From the NCBI RefSeq assembly GCF_022374935.2, contig NZ_CP092430.2, positions 2,790,001 to 2,854,000 of the forward strand: a stretch of 64,000 nt of DNA. Direction: 5' to 3'. Of this stretch, positions 10,024 through 19,627 are shown piece after piece; the stretch's first letter is position 1; the number at the start of each line of letters is the position of its first letter. The notes under the pieces were generated by a model, which worked only from the letters and a program-made list of their open reading frames with translations, did no database searches and was not told where the DNA came from. The stretch is from Mycolicibacter virginiensis. GTDB taxonomy: Bacteria > Actinomycetota > Actinomycetes > Mycobacteriales > Mycobacteriaceae. The translations under genes were made by a program, and so were the position numbers.

Positions 10024-11037
10024 TCAGATGGTCAAGACCATCCGGTAGCGCGCCCGCCCCTCGGCCATGGCGGCGTAGGCCTCGGCGGCCTGGGCCAGCG
10101 GACGCTCCTCGACATGGGCCCGAACCCCGGACAGCACCGCGAAGGCCATGGTCTCCTCGATATCGCGGGCGGTGCCCGACGGGTGGCCGGTGACGCTGAG
10201 CCCGGGGGTGATCAGCTGTACGGGGGCGATCGGCAGTGGCTCGCCGGTGACCCCGATGATCACCAGTTCCCCGCGCGGCGCCAGCCCGCCGAGAGTGTCG
10301 GCCATCGCTCGCGAATTGGCCGCCGTGGCCAGCACCACCGACGCACCGCCCAGCGCGGCCATCGCCGCAGCGACGTCGCCGGCGGTCGAGTCGATGTAGT
10401 GGTGGGCACCGAGCGCAAGCGCGTCGGCTTTCTTGGCTGCTCCACGTGCGATCGCGATGGTCTCGAAGCCCATCGCCCGGGCGAACTGCACGCCCAGGTG
10501 CCCCAAACCACCCAGGCCGAGCACCGCGACCCGGTCCCCCGGACGTGCCCGGGTAGACCGCAGCGCGTGGTAGGTGGTGACACCGGCGCAGCCCATGGGC
10601 GCGGCCTCGACGAAGGACAGCCCGTCGGGGATTCGGGCCAACGCGTTGGCCGGAACCGTCACCGATTCGGCGTAACCTCCCGGGTAGTGCCAGCTGGGCA
10701 CCGAGGCGTTGACGCAGTGAATGAAATCGCCTTTGCGGCAAGGAATGCAGTGGCTGCAGTGTCCGCCGAACCAGCCGACCGCGACCCGTTCGCCGAGCTG
10801 CCAATCCGTCACGCCCGACCCCAACTCGACGATCGTGCCGGCGATCTCGTGGCCCAGGGTCAACGGCCAGGTCATGGCGGGAAAGCCGCCGCTGACGAAG
10901 ACATGGTCAGTGCCGCAGACGCCGCAGGCTGCGACGGCGATACGAACCTGGCCGGGGCCCGGCGGCGAGGTGTCGACATCGACCAGAGTCAGCGGCGCGT
11001 CGACAGCCGCTACGTGAACGGCCCGATGTGTTGGCAT
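10024..11037 (-). CDS. Zinc-dependent alcohol dehydrogenase
   Basis: 337 aa medium-chain dehydrogenase. Catalytic zinc ligands: Cys in CGVCGTDH (about residue 38), His-Glu in LTLGHEIAG (about 62). The structural zinc lobe has four cysteines in GHCSHCIPCRKGDFIHC (about 94-110). The Rossmann motif GLGGLGHLG is near residue 175. Oxidises an alcohol with NAD(P)+, or the reverse; substrate not predictable. ATG start at 11037. It stands alone, ending against the CoQ4-like gene. Confidence 0.93.
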   Translation of the reverse strand: MPTHRAVHVAAVDAPLTLVDVDTSPPGPGQVRIAVAACGVCGTDHVFVSGGFPAMTWPLTLGHEIAGTIVELGSGVTDWQLGERVAVGWFGGHCSHCIPCRKGDFIHCVNASVPSWHYPGGYAESVTVPANALARIPDGLSFVEAAPMGCAGVTTYHALRSTRARPGDRVAVLGLGGLGHLGVQFARAMGFETIAIARGAAKKADALALGAHHYIDSTAGDVAAAMAALGGASVVLATAANSRAMADTLGGLAPRGELVIIGVTGEPLPIAPVQLITPGLSVTGHPSGTARDIEETMAFAVLSGVRAHVEERPLAQAAEAYAAMAEGRARYRMVLTI

Positions 11038-11098
11038 GGCGGCTCCCTGGGTAGCGAGGATGATTCGCCCGAGGCGTGTTCAGCCTAAGCCGCGCACG

Positions 11099-12148
11099 TC
11101 AGGAAATCCGGCGAAGACTCCCATCGGCTCCGGCGCCGCCGTCGGCCGAGCGAGCCGCCTCAGCCAGACGATCGCCCAGTTGTAGCGGGTAGACCTTCTG
11201 GCCGCCGGCGGCCAGCGCCGCGATCTCCGCGGCATCGCACCAGCGATGGCCGTGCAGGTAGCGCTGTTCCAGCCCGGTCCGGCCGGCCCCGGATGGCTCG
11301 AACCGCGCAGTGCGGTAGGCGAAGAAGAACTCCTGGCTGTCGAGGCGCTCGCCGTTGAACTCGAACACGGCGTCGCGGCGCCAGATCGGCCCGACCAGCT
11401 CACCGGGTTCGACCCGCAGACCGGTCTCCTCGGCCAGTTCGCGGGCCGCCGCCTCGGCGAGCGGCTCGTCGGGCAACACCTGCCCGCCGACGGTGAACCA
11501 CCACCGTGGCGCCGGCTTGGCCGCATCATCAGGCAGAGCCGGATCGTGACCGCACAGCAACAGCACCGATCCGCCTTCATCGAGCAGCACCACCCGCGCC
11601 GAGACGCGCGGATCCAGCACGCTGCGACCCCCATGGGCGACCACGTCTGCCCGCTCCACGATCTCGAAATACGTTGGCATCGGCGCTGTTCCACCCAGGT
11701 GCAGAACTCGGACCAAGGGCCGTTCACGCAGTGCCACCGTGTCACGGACCGCGTCGTTGTGGAACCGGCGGGCCAACAGCACGCGCGCTTCGGCGTCTGC
11801 CAACTCGGCGACCATCACATGCGGCAACGACTGGGCGTCGACCATCGCCAGCTCCGCCGACAGCGCGTTCTCCGCGGCCTCCCGCGCGTGGCGTGGCGCC
11901 CGCTCGGCGACATCGGCCACGGCAGCCAGTCGCCGACCGGCCACCTGGTCCCCGTAGGCGTCGATCGCGACGGCCCGGGCCACCACCGCGCGGCGCGCCA
12001 GCGCCCCGTCCAATGCCTGCCAGGACATGTCGCAGCGCACATGCAGCCGGTTAAGCCGGTTGGCGGTCTGGTATGCCCAGGCCACCGCGGCGGCCAGTAC
12101 CGCCACCGCGACCAGCACCAGTACGGTCGCCACGATGGTCAGCTCCAT
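11099..12148 (-). CDS. Membrane-anchored LemA-like/Nudix hydrolase
   Basis: 349 aa. An N-terminal membrane helix (about residues 3-27, VATVLVLVAVAVLAAAVAWA) is followed by a helical segment resembling LemA-type proteins (ANRLNRLHVRCDMSWQALDGALARR), then a C-terminal Nudix domain. The Nudix box GX5EX7REUXEEXGU reads GGQVLPDEPLAEAAARELAE-ETGL at about residues 225-248. Nudix enzymes cleave nucleoside diphosphates linked to another group. The gene overlaps pimA by one base (TGATG at 12148), so it is the last gene of the PIM operon, like Rv2609c. The substrate is unknown; a lipid-linked or sugar-nucleotide target would suit the context. Confidence 0.85.
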   Translation of the reverse strand: MELTIVATVLVLVAVAVLAAAVAWAYQTANRLNRLHVRCDMSWQALDGALARRAVVARAVAIDAYGDQVAGRRLAAVADVAERAPRHAREAAENALSAELAMVDAQSLPHVMVAELADAEARVLLARRFHNDAVRDTVALRERPLVRVLHLGGTAPMPTYFEIVERADVVAHGGRSVLDPRVSARVVLLDEGGSVLLLCGHDPALPDDAAKPAPRWWFTVGGQVLPDEPLAEAAARELAEETGLRVEPGELVGPIWRRDAVFEFNGERLDSQEFFFAYRTARFEPSGAGRTGLEQRYLHGHRWCDAAEIAALAAGGQKVYPLQLGDRLAEAARSADGGAGADGSLRRIS

Positions 12149-13281
12149 CAGTCGCCCACCGTCACCTTGCTGCCGACCCCGGCGACCGTCTCGTAGACCC
12201 GGATGATCTGATCGGCGACCACCGGCCAGTCGAAGCGGCGCACCGCCTCGGCCCCGGCCGCCACATACGACGCCCGCAGCGCATCATCGTCGAGCACTTC
12301 GATCAAGGCGGCGGCCAGTGCGTCGGAGTCGTCGACCGGAACCAGCCGGCCCGCTTCGCCGTCGCCCAGCACCCGGCGAAAGGCGTCCAGGTCGCTGGCG
12401 ACCACCGCAGTCCCGGCGGCCATCGCCTCGGCCAGCACGATCCCGAAGCTCTCCCCGCCGGTGTTGGGAGCGCAGTACACATCGGCGCTGCGCAGGGCTG
12501 AGGCCTTCTCTGCGTCGTCAACCTGACCCAAGAAGCGCAGGTGGCTCGCCAATTTTCCTGCGCTGCGGCGCAATTCGTCCTCATCGCCTCGCCCGACGAT
12601 CAACACCTGCACGTCGGCGTGTCGCTCGACCAGCGCCGGCAGTGCCCCCAGCAGCACCGCCATCCCCTTGCGTGGTTCGTCGTAGCGGCCCAGAAACAAG
12701 ACCGTACGGCTCGTGCGCCCCGCTCGCGGATAACCCGGCAGGGGCTGCGCCGTGGCGAACGCAGCCACGTCGACCCCGTTGGGGATCTCCACTGCGTCAG
12801 AGCCCAGGGCCTCCATCTGCCAACGCCGGGCCAGGTCGGAAACCGCGATGCGGCCGATGATCTTCTCGTGCATCGGCCGCAGCAGGCCCTGGACCACACT
12901 CAGCGTCAGCGATTTGGTCGTCGAGGTGTGAAAGGTCGCCACGATCGGGCCCTCGGCCACATTCAGCGCCAGCATCGACAGGCTGGGGGCGTTCGGCTCG
13001 TGCAAATGCAGCACATCGAAGTCGCCCTTGGCCAACCACTTCTTGACTTTCCGGTGCGCCGCGGGGCTGAACTGCAGCCGGGCCACCGAGCCGTTGTAGG
13101 GGATCGCGACGGCCTTGCCGGCCGACACCACGTAGTCGGGCAGCACGACATCCGGTGACGCCGGTGCCAGCACGCTGACGTGATGTCCGCGAGCGCGCAG
13201 CACCTCCGCCAGCTGCAGCACATGAGCCTGCACCCCGCCCGGTACATCGAACGAGTAGGGGCAGACCATGCCGATCCGCAT
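12148..13281 (-). CDS. pimA: Phosphatidylinositol alpha-mannosyltransferase PimA
   Basis: 377 aa GT-B glycosyltransferase (GT4). It transfers the first mannose from GDP-mannose to the 2-position of inositol in phosphatidylinositol on the inner face of the membrane. Visible: MRIGMVCPYSFDVPGGVQAH at the N-terminus with the GGV donor loop, LHLHEPNAPS near residue 90, and the EX7E motif ESFGIVLAE near 275. The ATG at 13281 overlaps the stop of patA by one base (TGATG); a longer frame would run back through patA and is rejected. Central gene of the PIM operon. Confidence 0.96.
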   Translation of the reverse strand: MRIGMVCPYSFDVPGGVQAHVLQLAEVLRARGHHVSVLAPASPDVVLPDYVVSAGKAVAIPYNGSVARLQFSPAAHRKVKKWLAKGDFDVLHLHEPNAPSLSMLALNVAEGPIVATFHTSTTKSLTLSVVQGLLRPMHEKIIGRIAVSDLARRWQMEALGSDAVEIPNGVDVAAFATAQPLPGYPRAGRTSRTVLFLGRYDEPRKGMAVLLGALPALVERHADVQVLIVGRGDEDELRRSAGKLASHLRFLGQVDDAEKASALRSADVYCAPNTGGESFGIVLAEAMAAGTAVVASDLDAFRRVLGDGEAGRLVPVDDSDALAAALIEVLDDDALRASYVAAGAEAVRRFDWPVVADQIIRVYETVAGVGSKVTVGD

Positions 13282-14225
13282 CAGGTCTCCCCCAAGCGCG
13301 CCCGTCGCGATTCGGGAAGGTCGGCGATCCACTGCGGCTGCATCATGTGCCAGTCCTGCGGGTACTCCGCGATGCCCGCGGCGAACTTGTCGGCCAGCGC
13401 CTGGGTGATCAGGCCGACATCGCCGCTGCTGCAATCCAGCGGGGCTTGGATGTCGATGCCCCAGCCGGCACCGTCGAACCAGCAGTGCACCGGTAGCAGC
13501 GGTGCGCCGGTCTCGATCGCGAGTCTCGCCGATCCGGCGGGCATCCGCGTGACGTCGCCGAAGAAGTCGACCGCCACCCCGTTGCGGGTCAGGTCACGGT
13601 CAGCCATCAGGCACACCAGCCCGTTGCCGGTGAGGCGCTCGGCGAGGACCTCGAACGGCGGCCGGGCGCCACCGGACAACGGCAGCACCTCGAATCCCAG
13701 GCTCTCCCGGAATGCGAGGAACCGCCGGTAGAGCGATTCGGGTTTGAGCCGCTCGGCGACTGTGGTGAATCCGCCGTGGGTCTGGGCCAGCCATACCCCG
13801 GCCATGTCCCAATTGCCGCTGTGCGGCAACGCCAGCACCGCCCCGCGGCCGGCCGCCAACGCCGCGGTGACGTGGTCGCGACCCCGCACCGTTTCGTGCA
13901 GCTGCGCTGCCAGCGCCGCGTGGTCCATGGTGGGCAGGCGAAACGCCTCGCGCCAGTACCGGGCATAGGACGCCAGTGAGGCTCGCATCAGCTCCGCCGG
14001 CACTTCCTGTGGCGCCACCCCGACGACACGGGCCAGGTTCCTGCGCAGCTGCTCGGGTCCCCCACCGCGCGAGGCGAACAGGGCGCCTGCGTCGAACGCG
14101 TTGCGGGCGACGAATTCCGGCATCGCGCGCACCAGCATCCAGCCCGCCGCGAATCCGGCGTCGGTGGCCCAGGCATCCAGCTGACTGAGCCCGGGAACTC
14201 GCAGGCCGCTCGGGATGAATGTCAC
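13281..14225 (-). CDS. patA: Phosphatidylinositol mannoside acyltransferase
   Basis: 314 aa, LpxL/HtrB-type membrane-associated acyltransferase that acylates the mannose of PIM1/PIM2 using acyl-CoA. The catalytic HX4D motif is His135/Asp140 in LPHSGNWD; MADRDLTRNGV and FFGDVTRMPAG follow at about residues 215-240 as in the family. It overlaps pgsA by four bases and pimA by one base, so it is translated with them. Corresponds to Rv2611c in M. tuberculosis. Confidence 0.94.
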   Translation of the reverse strand: MTFIPSGLRVPGLSQLDAWATDAGFAAGWMLVRAMPEFVARNAFDAGALFASRGGGPEQLRRNLARVVGVAPQEVPAELMRASLASYARYWREAFRLPTMDHAALAAQLHETVRGRDHVTAALAAGRGAVLALPHSGNWDMAGVWLAQTHGGFTTVAERLKPESLYRRFLAFRESLGFEVLPLSGGARPPFEVLAERLTGNGLVCLMADRDLTRNGVAVDFFGDVTRMPAGSARLAIETGAPLLPVHCWFDGAGWGIDIQAPLDCSSGDVGLITQALADKFAAGIAEYPQDWHMMQPQWIADLPESRRARLGET

Positions 14226-14905
14226 GGTCCCGTGGTTTCCTCACCGTCGGAGCCGTCGGGGCCGTCGGACCCCTGCGGCAACGGCTCCACTGCACCCGGC
14301 GAGGTCCGGACGGTGTGCAGCCGCTGAGCGCAGGTGATCAGGCTGGCCACCGCCAGCAACCACATCGCCACCGGCAACGCCCACGGCAGCGGGAAGACCG
14401 GCAGGCCGGACAATCCGGCACCCACCAACACGATGATCAGCCGTTCGGGCCGCTCGATGTAGCCGCCGTCGCCGCGCAGTCCGCTGGCCGCCGCGCGGGC
14501 CTTGATATAGGAGATCACCTGCGAGGTGACCAGGCAGATCAGGGTGGCCACCACCAGCGGCGGGTCGTCCAGACCGAACGCCGCCCACCAGGCCAGCCCG
14601 CAGAACACCGCGCCGTCACTGATCCGGTCGCAGGTCGCATCCAGGACGGCGCCGAACGCGCTACCGCCGCCGCTTTGCCGCGCCATGGCCCCATCGACCA
14701 TGTCGAAATGCACGAAGAACCAGACGATCAGGGTGCCGGCGAACAGCTGACCTGTCGGGAACAGTGTCAGCGCCGCCAGCACCGCGCCGGCAGTGCCGAT
14801 CATCGTGACGATGTCGGCGGTGAGTCCGGCTCGCAACAGCACGCGCGCCACTGGCGTGGTGATGCCGGCGAACGTCGCCCGCGACAGGAACGGCAATCTG
14901 CTCAT
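14222..14905 (-). CDS. pgsA: Phosphatidylinositol phosphate synthase (CDP-alcohol phosphatidyltransferase)
   Basis: 227 aa, about six membrane segments. The CDP-alcohol phosphotransferase signature is complete: D-M-V-D-G-A-M-A-R, eight residues, G, three residues, D, three residues, D (residues about 68-95). It condenses CDP-diacylglycerol with inositol 1-phosphate, supplying phosphatidylinositol to PimA. The ATG at 14905 was chosen because it overlaps the HIT gene stop as TAATG; a GTG 15 bases upstream is possible. Matches pgsA1 (Rv2612c). Confidence 0.94.
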   Translation of the reverse strand: MSRLPFLSRATFAGITTPVARVLLRAGLTADIVTMIGTAGAVLAALTLFPTGQLFAGTLIVWFFVHFDMVDGAMARQSGGGSAFGAVLDATCDRISDGAVFCGLAWWAAFGLDDPPLVVATLICLVTSQVISYIKARAAASGLRGDGGYIERPERLIIVLVGAGLSGLPVFPLPWALPVAMWLLAVASLITCAQRLHTVRTSPGAVEPLPQGSDGPDGSDGEETTGP

Positions 14906-15474
14906 TACTGTTTGGCCCACTCGTCGGCGAGCAGCCGGCGGGTGTCGCGCAGCAGTTGCGGGATCACTTTGGAGCCGCCGACGATCGTGATGAAGTTCGC
15001 GTCACCGCCCCAGCGCGGCACCACGTGTACGTGCAGGTGCTCGGCGAGCGACCCGCCGGCCGACTCGCCGAGGTTCATCCCGACATTGAATCCGTGTGGG
15101 CGTGACACGGCCTTGATGACGCGGATCGCCTTCTGGATGAACGCCATCAGCTCGCTGCCCTCGTCGTCGGTGAGGTCTTCGAACTCCGAGAACCGCCGGT
15201 AAGGCACCACCATCAGATGGCCCGGGTTGTACGGGTAGAGATTGAGCACCGCATACACGTGCTCACCGCGCGCCACCACCAGCCCGTCCTCATCGGAGAG
15301 CGTGGGGATGTCGGTGAACGGCTGGGTGGATCGCGCCGACCCGGAATCGTCGCGCTTCAGCGGCGCCTCGGCCAGATAGGTCATCCGATACGGCGTCCAC
15401 AGTCGCTCCAGCCGGTCGGGATCACCGGCGCCGGTGTCGACGATCGCCTCCTCGCCGGCCTGGTCGCTGCTCAC
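14905..15474 (-). CDS. HIT-family diadenosine tetraphosphate phosphorylase/hydrolase
   Basis: 189 aa with the histidine triad [10 protein letters not shown] near residue 145 (HxHxHxx) and [14 protein letters not shown] near 80. The M. tuberculosis homologue at this place (Rv2613c) has been described as an Ap4A phosphorylase. Its GTG start overlaps the thrS stop (GTGA, 15471-15474) and its stop overlaps pgsA, linking a tRNA synthetase, which can make Ap4A as a by-product, to the enzyme that removes it. Confidence 0.92.
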   Translation of the reverse strand: MSSDQAGEEAIVDTGAGDPDRLERLWTPYRMTYLAEAPLKRDDSGSARSTQPFTDIPTLSDEDGLVVARGEHVYAVLNLYPYNPGHLMVVPYRRFSEFEDLTDDEGSELMAFIQKAIRVIKAVSRPHGFNVGMNLGESAGGSLAEHLHVHVVPRWGGDANFITIVGGSKVIPQLLRDTRRLLADEWAKQ

Positions 15475-17549
15475 TGCGCCTCACTCGCTTCGGGACCCGA
15501 CTCGAGGCCCGCCTTGACCGTCTCCGCGGTCGGCACCGTGTTGGCGCGTGCAGCGATCCAGCCGGTGATGGCCGCTACCGCCTCGTCGCGCGGCACCCCG
15601 TTGATCTGCGTGCGATCGGCGAACCGGAAGCTCACCGCGCCCGCCTCGACATCGCGGTCGCCGGCCAGCAGCATGAACGGCACCTTCTGGTTGGTGTGGT
15701 TGACGATCTTCTTGGGCATCCGGTCGTCGCTGGCGTCGACCTCGACCCGCACTCCGTGGCGGCGCAGTTGCGCGGCGAGGTCGTCCAGGTAGGCAACGTG
15801 CTGGTCGGCGACCGGGATGCCGACCACCTGGACCGGCGCCAGCCAAGCCGGGAAGGCACCGGCGTAGTGCTCGGTCAGGACACCGAAGAAGCGCTCGATC
15901 GAACCGAACAACGCCCGGTGGATGAGCACGGGTCGCTGGCGAGTCCCGTCAGAGGCGGTGTACTCCAACTCGAAGCGGTCGGGCATGTTGAAGTCGAGCT
16001 GGATGGTCGACATCTGCCAGCTGCGACCGAGCGCGTCTTTGACCTGCACCGAGATCTTCGGTCCGTAGAAGGCGGCACCGCCCGGGTCAGGCACCAGGGT
16101 CAGCCCGGACTCCTCGGCGACCTCGCGCAGCGTGGCGGTCGCCTCCTCCCACACCTCGTCGGAGCCGACGTACTTCTCCGGGTCCTTGGTGGACAGCTCC
16201 AGGAAGTAGTCGTCCAGACCGTAGTCGGCAAGTAGGTCCAACACGAAGCGCAGCAACGAGGTCAGCTCGTCACGCATGCTCTCGCGGGTGCAGTAGATGT
16301 GCGCGTCGTCCTGAGTCATCCCGCGCACCCGGGTCAGACCGTGCACCACGCCGGAACGCTCGTAGCGGTAGACGCTGCCGAACTCGAAGAGCCGCAACGG
16401 AAGTTCCCGGTAGGAGCGCCCACGCGACCGGAAGATCAGGTGGTGCATCGGGCAGTTCATCGGCTTGAGGTAGTAGTCCTGGCCCGGCTTACGCAGTGCG
16501 CCGTCCTCGGCGAACTCCGCGTCGATGTGCATCGCCGGGTACATGCCCTCCCGGTACCACTCCAGGTGTCCGGAGGTTTCGTAGAGTTCGGACTTTGTGA
16601 TGTGAGGGGTGTTGACGAACTGGTAGCCGGCCTCGATGTGCTTGCGCCTCGAGTACTCCTCCAGCTCGCGGCGAATGATTCCACCCTTGGGGTGGAAAAC
16701 CGGTAGCCCCGAACCGATTTCGTCGGGGAAGCTGAACAGGTCCAGCTCGACCCCGAGCTTGCGGTGATCGCGGCGCAGCGCCTCCTCGATCAGTTCGAGG
16801 TGACTGTCCAGTGCCTCCTGCGATTCCCATGCGGTGCCGTAGACGCGCTGCAGGCTGGCATTGTTCTGGTCACCGCGCCAGTAGGCGGCCGAGGACCGGG
16901 TGAGCTTGAACGCCGGGATGAACCGGGTGGTCGGGATGTGCGGGCCGCGACACAGGTCACCCCAAACCCGTTCCCGGGTACGGGGATTCAGGTTGTCGTA
17001 GGCGGTGAGTTCGTCGCCGCCGACTTCCATGATGTCGCTGTCACCAGACTTGTCGTCGACCAGCTCGAGCTTGTAGGGCTCGCCGGCCAGCTCGGCGCGA
17101 GCGGCGTCCTTGGACTCATAGACGCGCCGCGAGAACAGCTGCCCGTCCTTGATGATGGCGCGCATCCGCTTCTCCAGCTTGGCCAGATCCTCGGGGGTGA
17201 ACGCCTCGGGCACGTCGAAGTCGTAGTAGAAGCCGTCGGTGATCGGCGGGCCGATACCGAGTTTGGCGGCCGGAAACAGGTCTTGGACCGCCTGGGCCAG
17301 CACGTGGGCGCACGAGTGCCGGATCACGCTGCGGCCGTCGTCGGTGTCGGCGGCCACCGGGGTCACCTCGGCGTCGACCTCGGGAGTCCAACTCAGGTCG
17401 CGCAGTCGGCCCTCGGCGTCGCGCACCACCACAATCGCGTTGGGGGCTCCCCGGTCGGGCAGGCCCGCCGCGCGCACCGCCGCGGCCGCGGTTGTCCCGG
17501 CAGCCACCCGGATCGGGCTTGCCGGGGCGGGGATGGCGGGCGCGGTCAT
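15471..17549 (-). CDS. thrS: Threonyl-tRNA synthetase
   Basis: 692 aa class II synthetase. TGS-like N-terminal domain, editing domain with [10 protein letters not shown] (about residue 79), then the catalytic core: zinc ligands Cys in MNCPMH, His in DDAHIY and His in LIHRALFGS; motif 2 around [16 protein letters not shown]; motif 3 in [12 protein letters not shown]. The anticodon-binding domain occupies the last 100 residues. ATG at 17549 was chosen; the open frame extends about 185 codons further upstream but there runs antisense to the SseB-like gene. First gene of the operon that continues into PIM synthesis. Confidence 0.97.
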   Translation of the reverse strand: MTAPAIPAPASPIRVAAGTTAAAAVRAAGLPDRGAPNAIVVVRDAEGRLRDLSWTPEVDAEVTPVAADTDDGRSVIRHSCAHVLAQAVQDLFPAAKLGIGPPITDGFYYDFDVPEAFTPEDLAKLEKRMRAIIKDGQLFSRRVYESKDAARAELAGEPYKLELVDDKSGDSDIMEVGGDELTAYDNLNPRTRERVWGDLCRGPHIPTTRFIPAFKLTRSSAAYWRGDQNNASLQRVYGTAWESQEALDSHLELIEEALRRDHRKLGVELDLFSFPDEIGSGLPVFHPKGGIIRRELEEYSRRKHIEAGYQFVNTPHITKSELYETSGHLEWYREGMYPAMHIDAEFAEDGALRKPGQDYYLKPMNCPMHHLIFRSRGRSYRELPLRLFEFGSVYRYERSGVVHGLTRVRGMTQDDAHIYCTRESMRDELTSLLRFVLDLLADYGLDDYFLELSTKDPEKYVGSDEVWEEATATLREVAEESGLTLVPDPGGAAFYGPKISVQVKDALGRSWQMSTIQLDFNMPDRFELEYTASDGTRQRPVLIHRALFGSIERFFGVLTEHYAGAFPAWLAPVQVVGIPVADQHVAYLDDLAAQLRRHGVRVEVDASDDRMPKKIVNHTNQKVPFMLLAGDRDVEAGAVSFRFADRTQINGVPRDEAVAAITGWIAARANTVPTAETVKAGLESGPEASEAQ

Positions 17550-17679
17550 GGGCTGGTCTCCAGTGGGGCTGTCGGGCGGTCGAACGGGTCGCGACCATGC
17601 TATCGGGGCGGTCTGCGGCCAGCGGTCCTGGCCGTTACGACCCGCCAGGATCTCATCTGCGGGACTAGCGTCGACGGTT

Positions 17680-18435
17680 ATGCAACTCGTCGACAATGCC
17701 GTCGTACGGCAAGCGGTCGCCGAGTTCGCTGCCGCACCCGGGCAACGTCGTTCGCTCGACGTGCTGCGCGCCTGCATGTGGGGGGAACTGCTTTTCGACA
17801 TCACCGGGTCCGACGCGTTCCCCGGCGACCAGCCGTTCCGGCAGGGCTCGACTCTGCAGATCCGCGGTGGAACCGGACCTGACCATCGCCCGGCGCTGTT
17901 CGCGTTCACCAGGCAGTCGGAGATCAACCGCCTCCATCCGCCCGGCACCAACGTCCAATCGCTGGTCACGCCGGCCATCGGCGCGCTCGAGCAGGCCCAG
18001 CGGCACGGCGACTCCTGGCTGTACCTGGATCCGGCCGGTCCGACGTGTGCCCTCTCGGCGGCCGAGATCGATTTCGCCCTGCGCAATCCGCGAAATGAGC
18101 CGCTCAAGGTGGCGCTCGCCGCCCTGGCCGCGGGCCGAACTCAGCGCGGCGAGGTGCTAGAGCTGCTCCGCGCCGACGGACCGCTGCTGGTCGGCGCCGA
18201 CGAGTCGGGCCCGGACGGGCCGGTGATGCGGGTGATCCGACACGCCGATGGCTCGGCGACTCTCCTGGGTTTCACCAGCGCGCCCGAGGTGCTGGCATTC
18301 ACCCCATCCGACGCGGCCGCGTCGATGAACACCGCGGAGGTGTTGGAGATGATTCGTCAGCGGGGCTTCCGGGGGCTGATCATCGATCCCTGCGGCCCCT
18401 CGGTCTCTTTCGCGGCGACCGAACTATTCGACTGA
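17680..18435 (+). CDS. SseB-domain protein of unknown role
   Basis: 251 aa soluble protein. The first 110 residues resemble the SseB N-terminal domain ([46 protein letters not shown]), followed by a second related segment ([21 protein letters not shown]). Divergent from thrS across 130 bases. SseB-like domains are found in enterobacterial sulfur-transfer and in many uncharacterised actinobacterial proteins; no enzymatic residues can be named. Confidence 0.75.
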   Translation: MQLVDNAVVRQAVAEFAAAPGQRRSLDVLRACMWGELLFDITGSDAFPGDQPFRQGSTLQIRGGTGPDHRPALFAFTRQSEINRLHPPGTNVQSLVTPAIGALEQAQRHGDSWLYLDPAGPTCALSAAEIDFALRNPRNEPLKVALAALAAGRTQRGEVLELLRADGPLLVGADESGPDGPVMRVIRHADGSATLLGFTSAPEVLAFTPSDAAASMNTAEVLEMIRQRGFRGLIIDPCGPSVSFAATELFD

Positions 18436-18440
18436 ACGCC

Positions 18441-19055
18441 TCATGGTTGGCCGGGTTTGAGCACCACGAACAACGCCTCGCCGTCGGTCAGTACGGTGTC
18501 GCCGTCGCACAGTCTGGTCTCGACGAAGATCTTGCGACCCTCCGTCCGGCTGATCCACGCCTCAACCTGCAGTTCTTTGTCGATCGGGACGATCTGGCGG
18601 TAGTTGAGGTGCAGGTAGGCCGTGCGTTGATAGGGCCCTCCGGTCAGCAGCCAGGACGCAGTTCCCAGCACCGAGTCGAACAGCAGCCCGATGGCCCCGC
18701 CGTGCGCCGCGCCGTTGCGTCCCAGGTGGAATCGCCGGAACCGCGCCCAGCCGCGCAACCGCCCGTCGTCGTCCTTCTTGAGCTTCATCGGCACTGCCAG
18801 CAGGTTGCCGCGCATCGGCAGGTCCAGCCGTCGCCCGGATGGTGAGGACCATTCGTCGGTGTCGAACGGGGCCAGTAGCGCGCACACCTCCTCCAGAGTG
18901 TCGGCGGCGCGGCTGATCACCTCGGCGGGGGCGTCGGCGGCGCGGGCGTGGTCCTGCAGGGCGCGCACGTTCTCCAGGAACCGGCCATAGTCCGGCCCGC
19001 CCTTGTCGGTGGGTTCGGGCGGGTTGAAGCCGCCGCCGGCGTGTGGGGCACTCAC
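18441..19055 (-). CDS. PaaI-type hotdog thioesterase
   Basis: 204 aa from the GTG at 19055 (MSAPHAGGGFNPP). The hotdog domain covers about residues 90-200: HLGRNGAAHGGAIGLLFDSV carries the HGG motif with the nucleophilic Asp, and AYLHLNYRQIVPIDKELQ the second strand pair. Probably hydrolyses an acyl-CoA. The open frame continues about 30 codons upstream, overlapping the region upstream of the divergent DUF1990 gene, which I do not accept. Its stop lies only 5 bases from the SseB-like gene stop. Confidence 0.85.
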   Translation of the reverse strand: MSAPHAGGGFNPPEPTDKGGPDYGRFLENVRALQDHARAADAPAEVISRAADTLEEVCALLAPFDTDEWSSPSGRRLDLPMRGNLLAVPMKLKKDDDGRLRGWARFRRFHLGRNGAAHGGAIGLLFDSVLGTASWLLTGGPYQRTAYLHLNYRQIVPIDKELQVEAWISRTEGRKIFVETRLCDGDTVLTDGEALFVVLKPGQP

Positions 19056-19119
19056 CCCCCTATTTAACGTTCCGGCAATTGGGGTGCCGGCAGCGCTCCC
19101 GCGATGGCATGGTGGGGCC

Positions 19120-19623
19120 GTGGACTTGAGCACGCTGCGTGGGTTGCCGCTCACCTACCCCGAAGTGGGCGCTACCGCCGCAACGCTGCCCGCCGGGTAT
19201 CACCACCTCGACCTGACCGCGCCGATCGGTACGGGGCGCCGGCGTTTCGAGGAGGCCGGCGCCGCCGTGCTGCGCTGGGGCATGCTGCGCGGCGCTGGGC
19301 TGGGTGTGCGGGTGCACGCCGACAGCGACGTCGCCACGGTGGACGCGGTGGCGCGAGTACGGCTGGGCGTGCTGAGCGCGCCGTGCCGGGTGGTCTACGT
19401 GGTGAACGAGCCCGACCGGCGCGGCTTCGCCTACGGCACGCTGGCCGGGCATCCGGAATCCGGTGAGGAACTGTTCGCGGTGCGCTACGACCCGACCGAT
19501 GAGACGGTGTACGCGCAGGTGCGGGCGTTCTCCCGGCCCGCCACCTGGTGGATCAAGGCAGCCGGTCCGATCGGGCGGTTGGCGCAGCGCACGATCGCCA
19601 AACGCTATCTGCGGGCGGTGTGA
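19120..19623 (+). CDS. DUF1990 family protein
   Basis: 167 aa from a GTG at 19120 (MDLSTLRGLPLTYPEVG). The family pattern is visible: YHHLDLTAPIGTGRRRFEEA, VLRWGMLRGAGLGV, FAYGTLAGHPESGEE and a C-terminal FSRPATWWIKAAGPIGRLAQ. DUF1990 proteins are small soluble proteins of unknown role found with lipid or stress genes. Its stop is 4 bases from the stop of the converging monooxygenase gene. Confidence 0.85.
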   Translation: MDLSTLRGLPLTYPEVGATAATLPAGYHHLDLTAPIGTGRRRFEEAGAAVLRWGMLRGAGLGVRVHADSDVATVDAVARVRLGVLSAPCRVVYVVNEPDRRGFAYGTLAGHPESGEELFAVRYDPTDETVYAQVRAFSRPATWWIKAAGPIGRLAQRTIAKRYLRAV

Positions 19624-19627
19624 AAGA

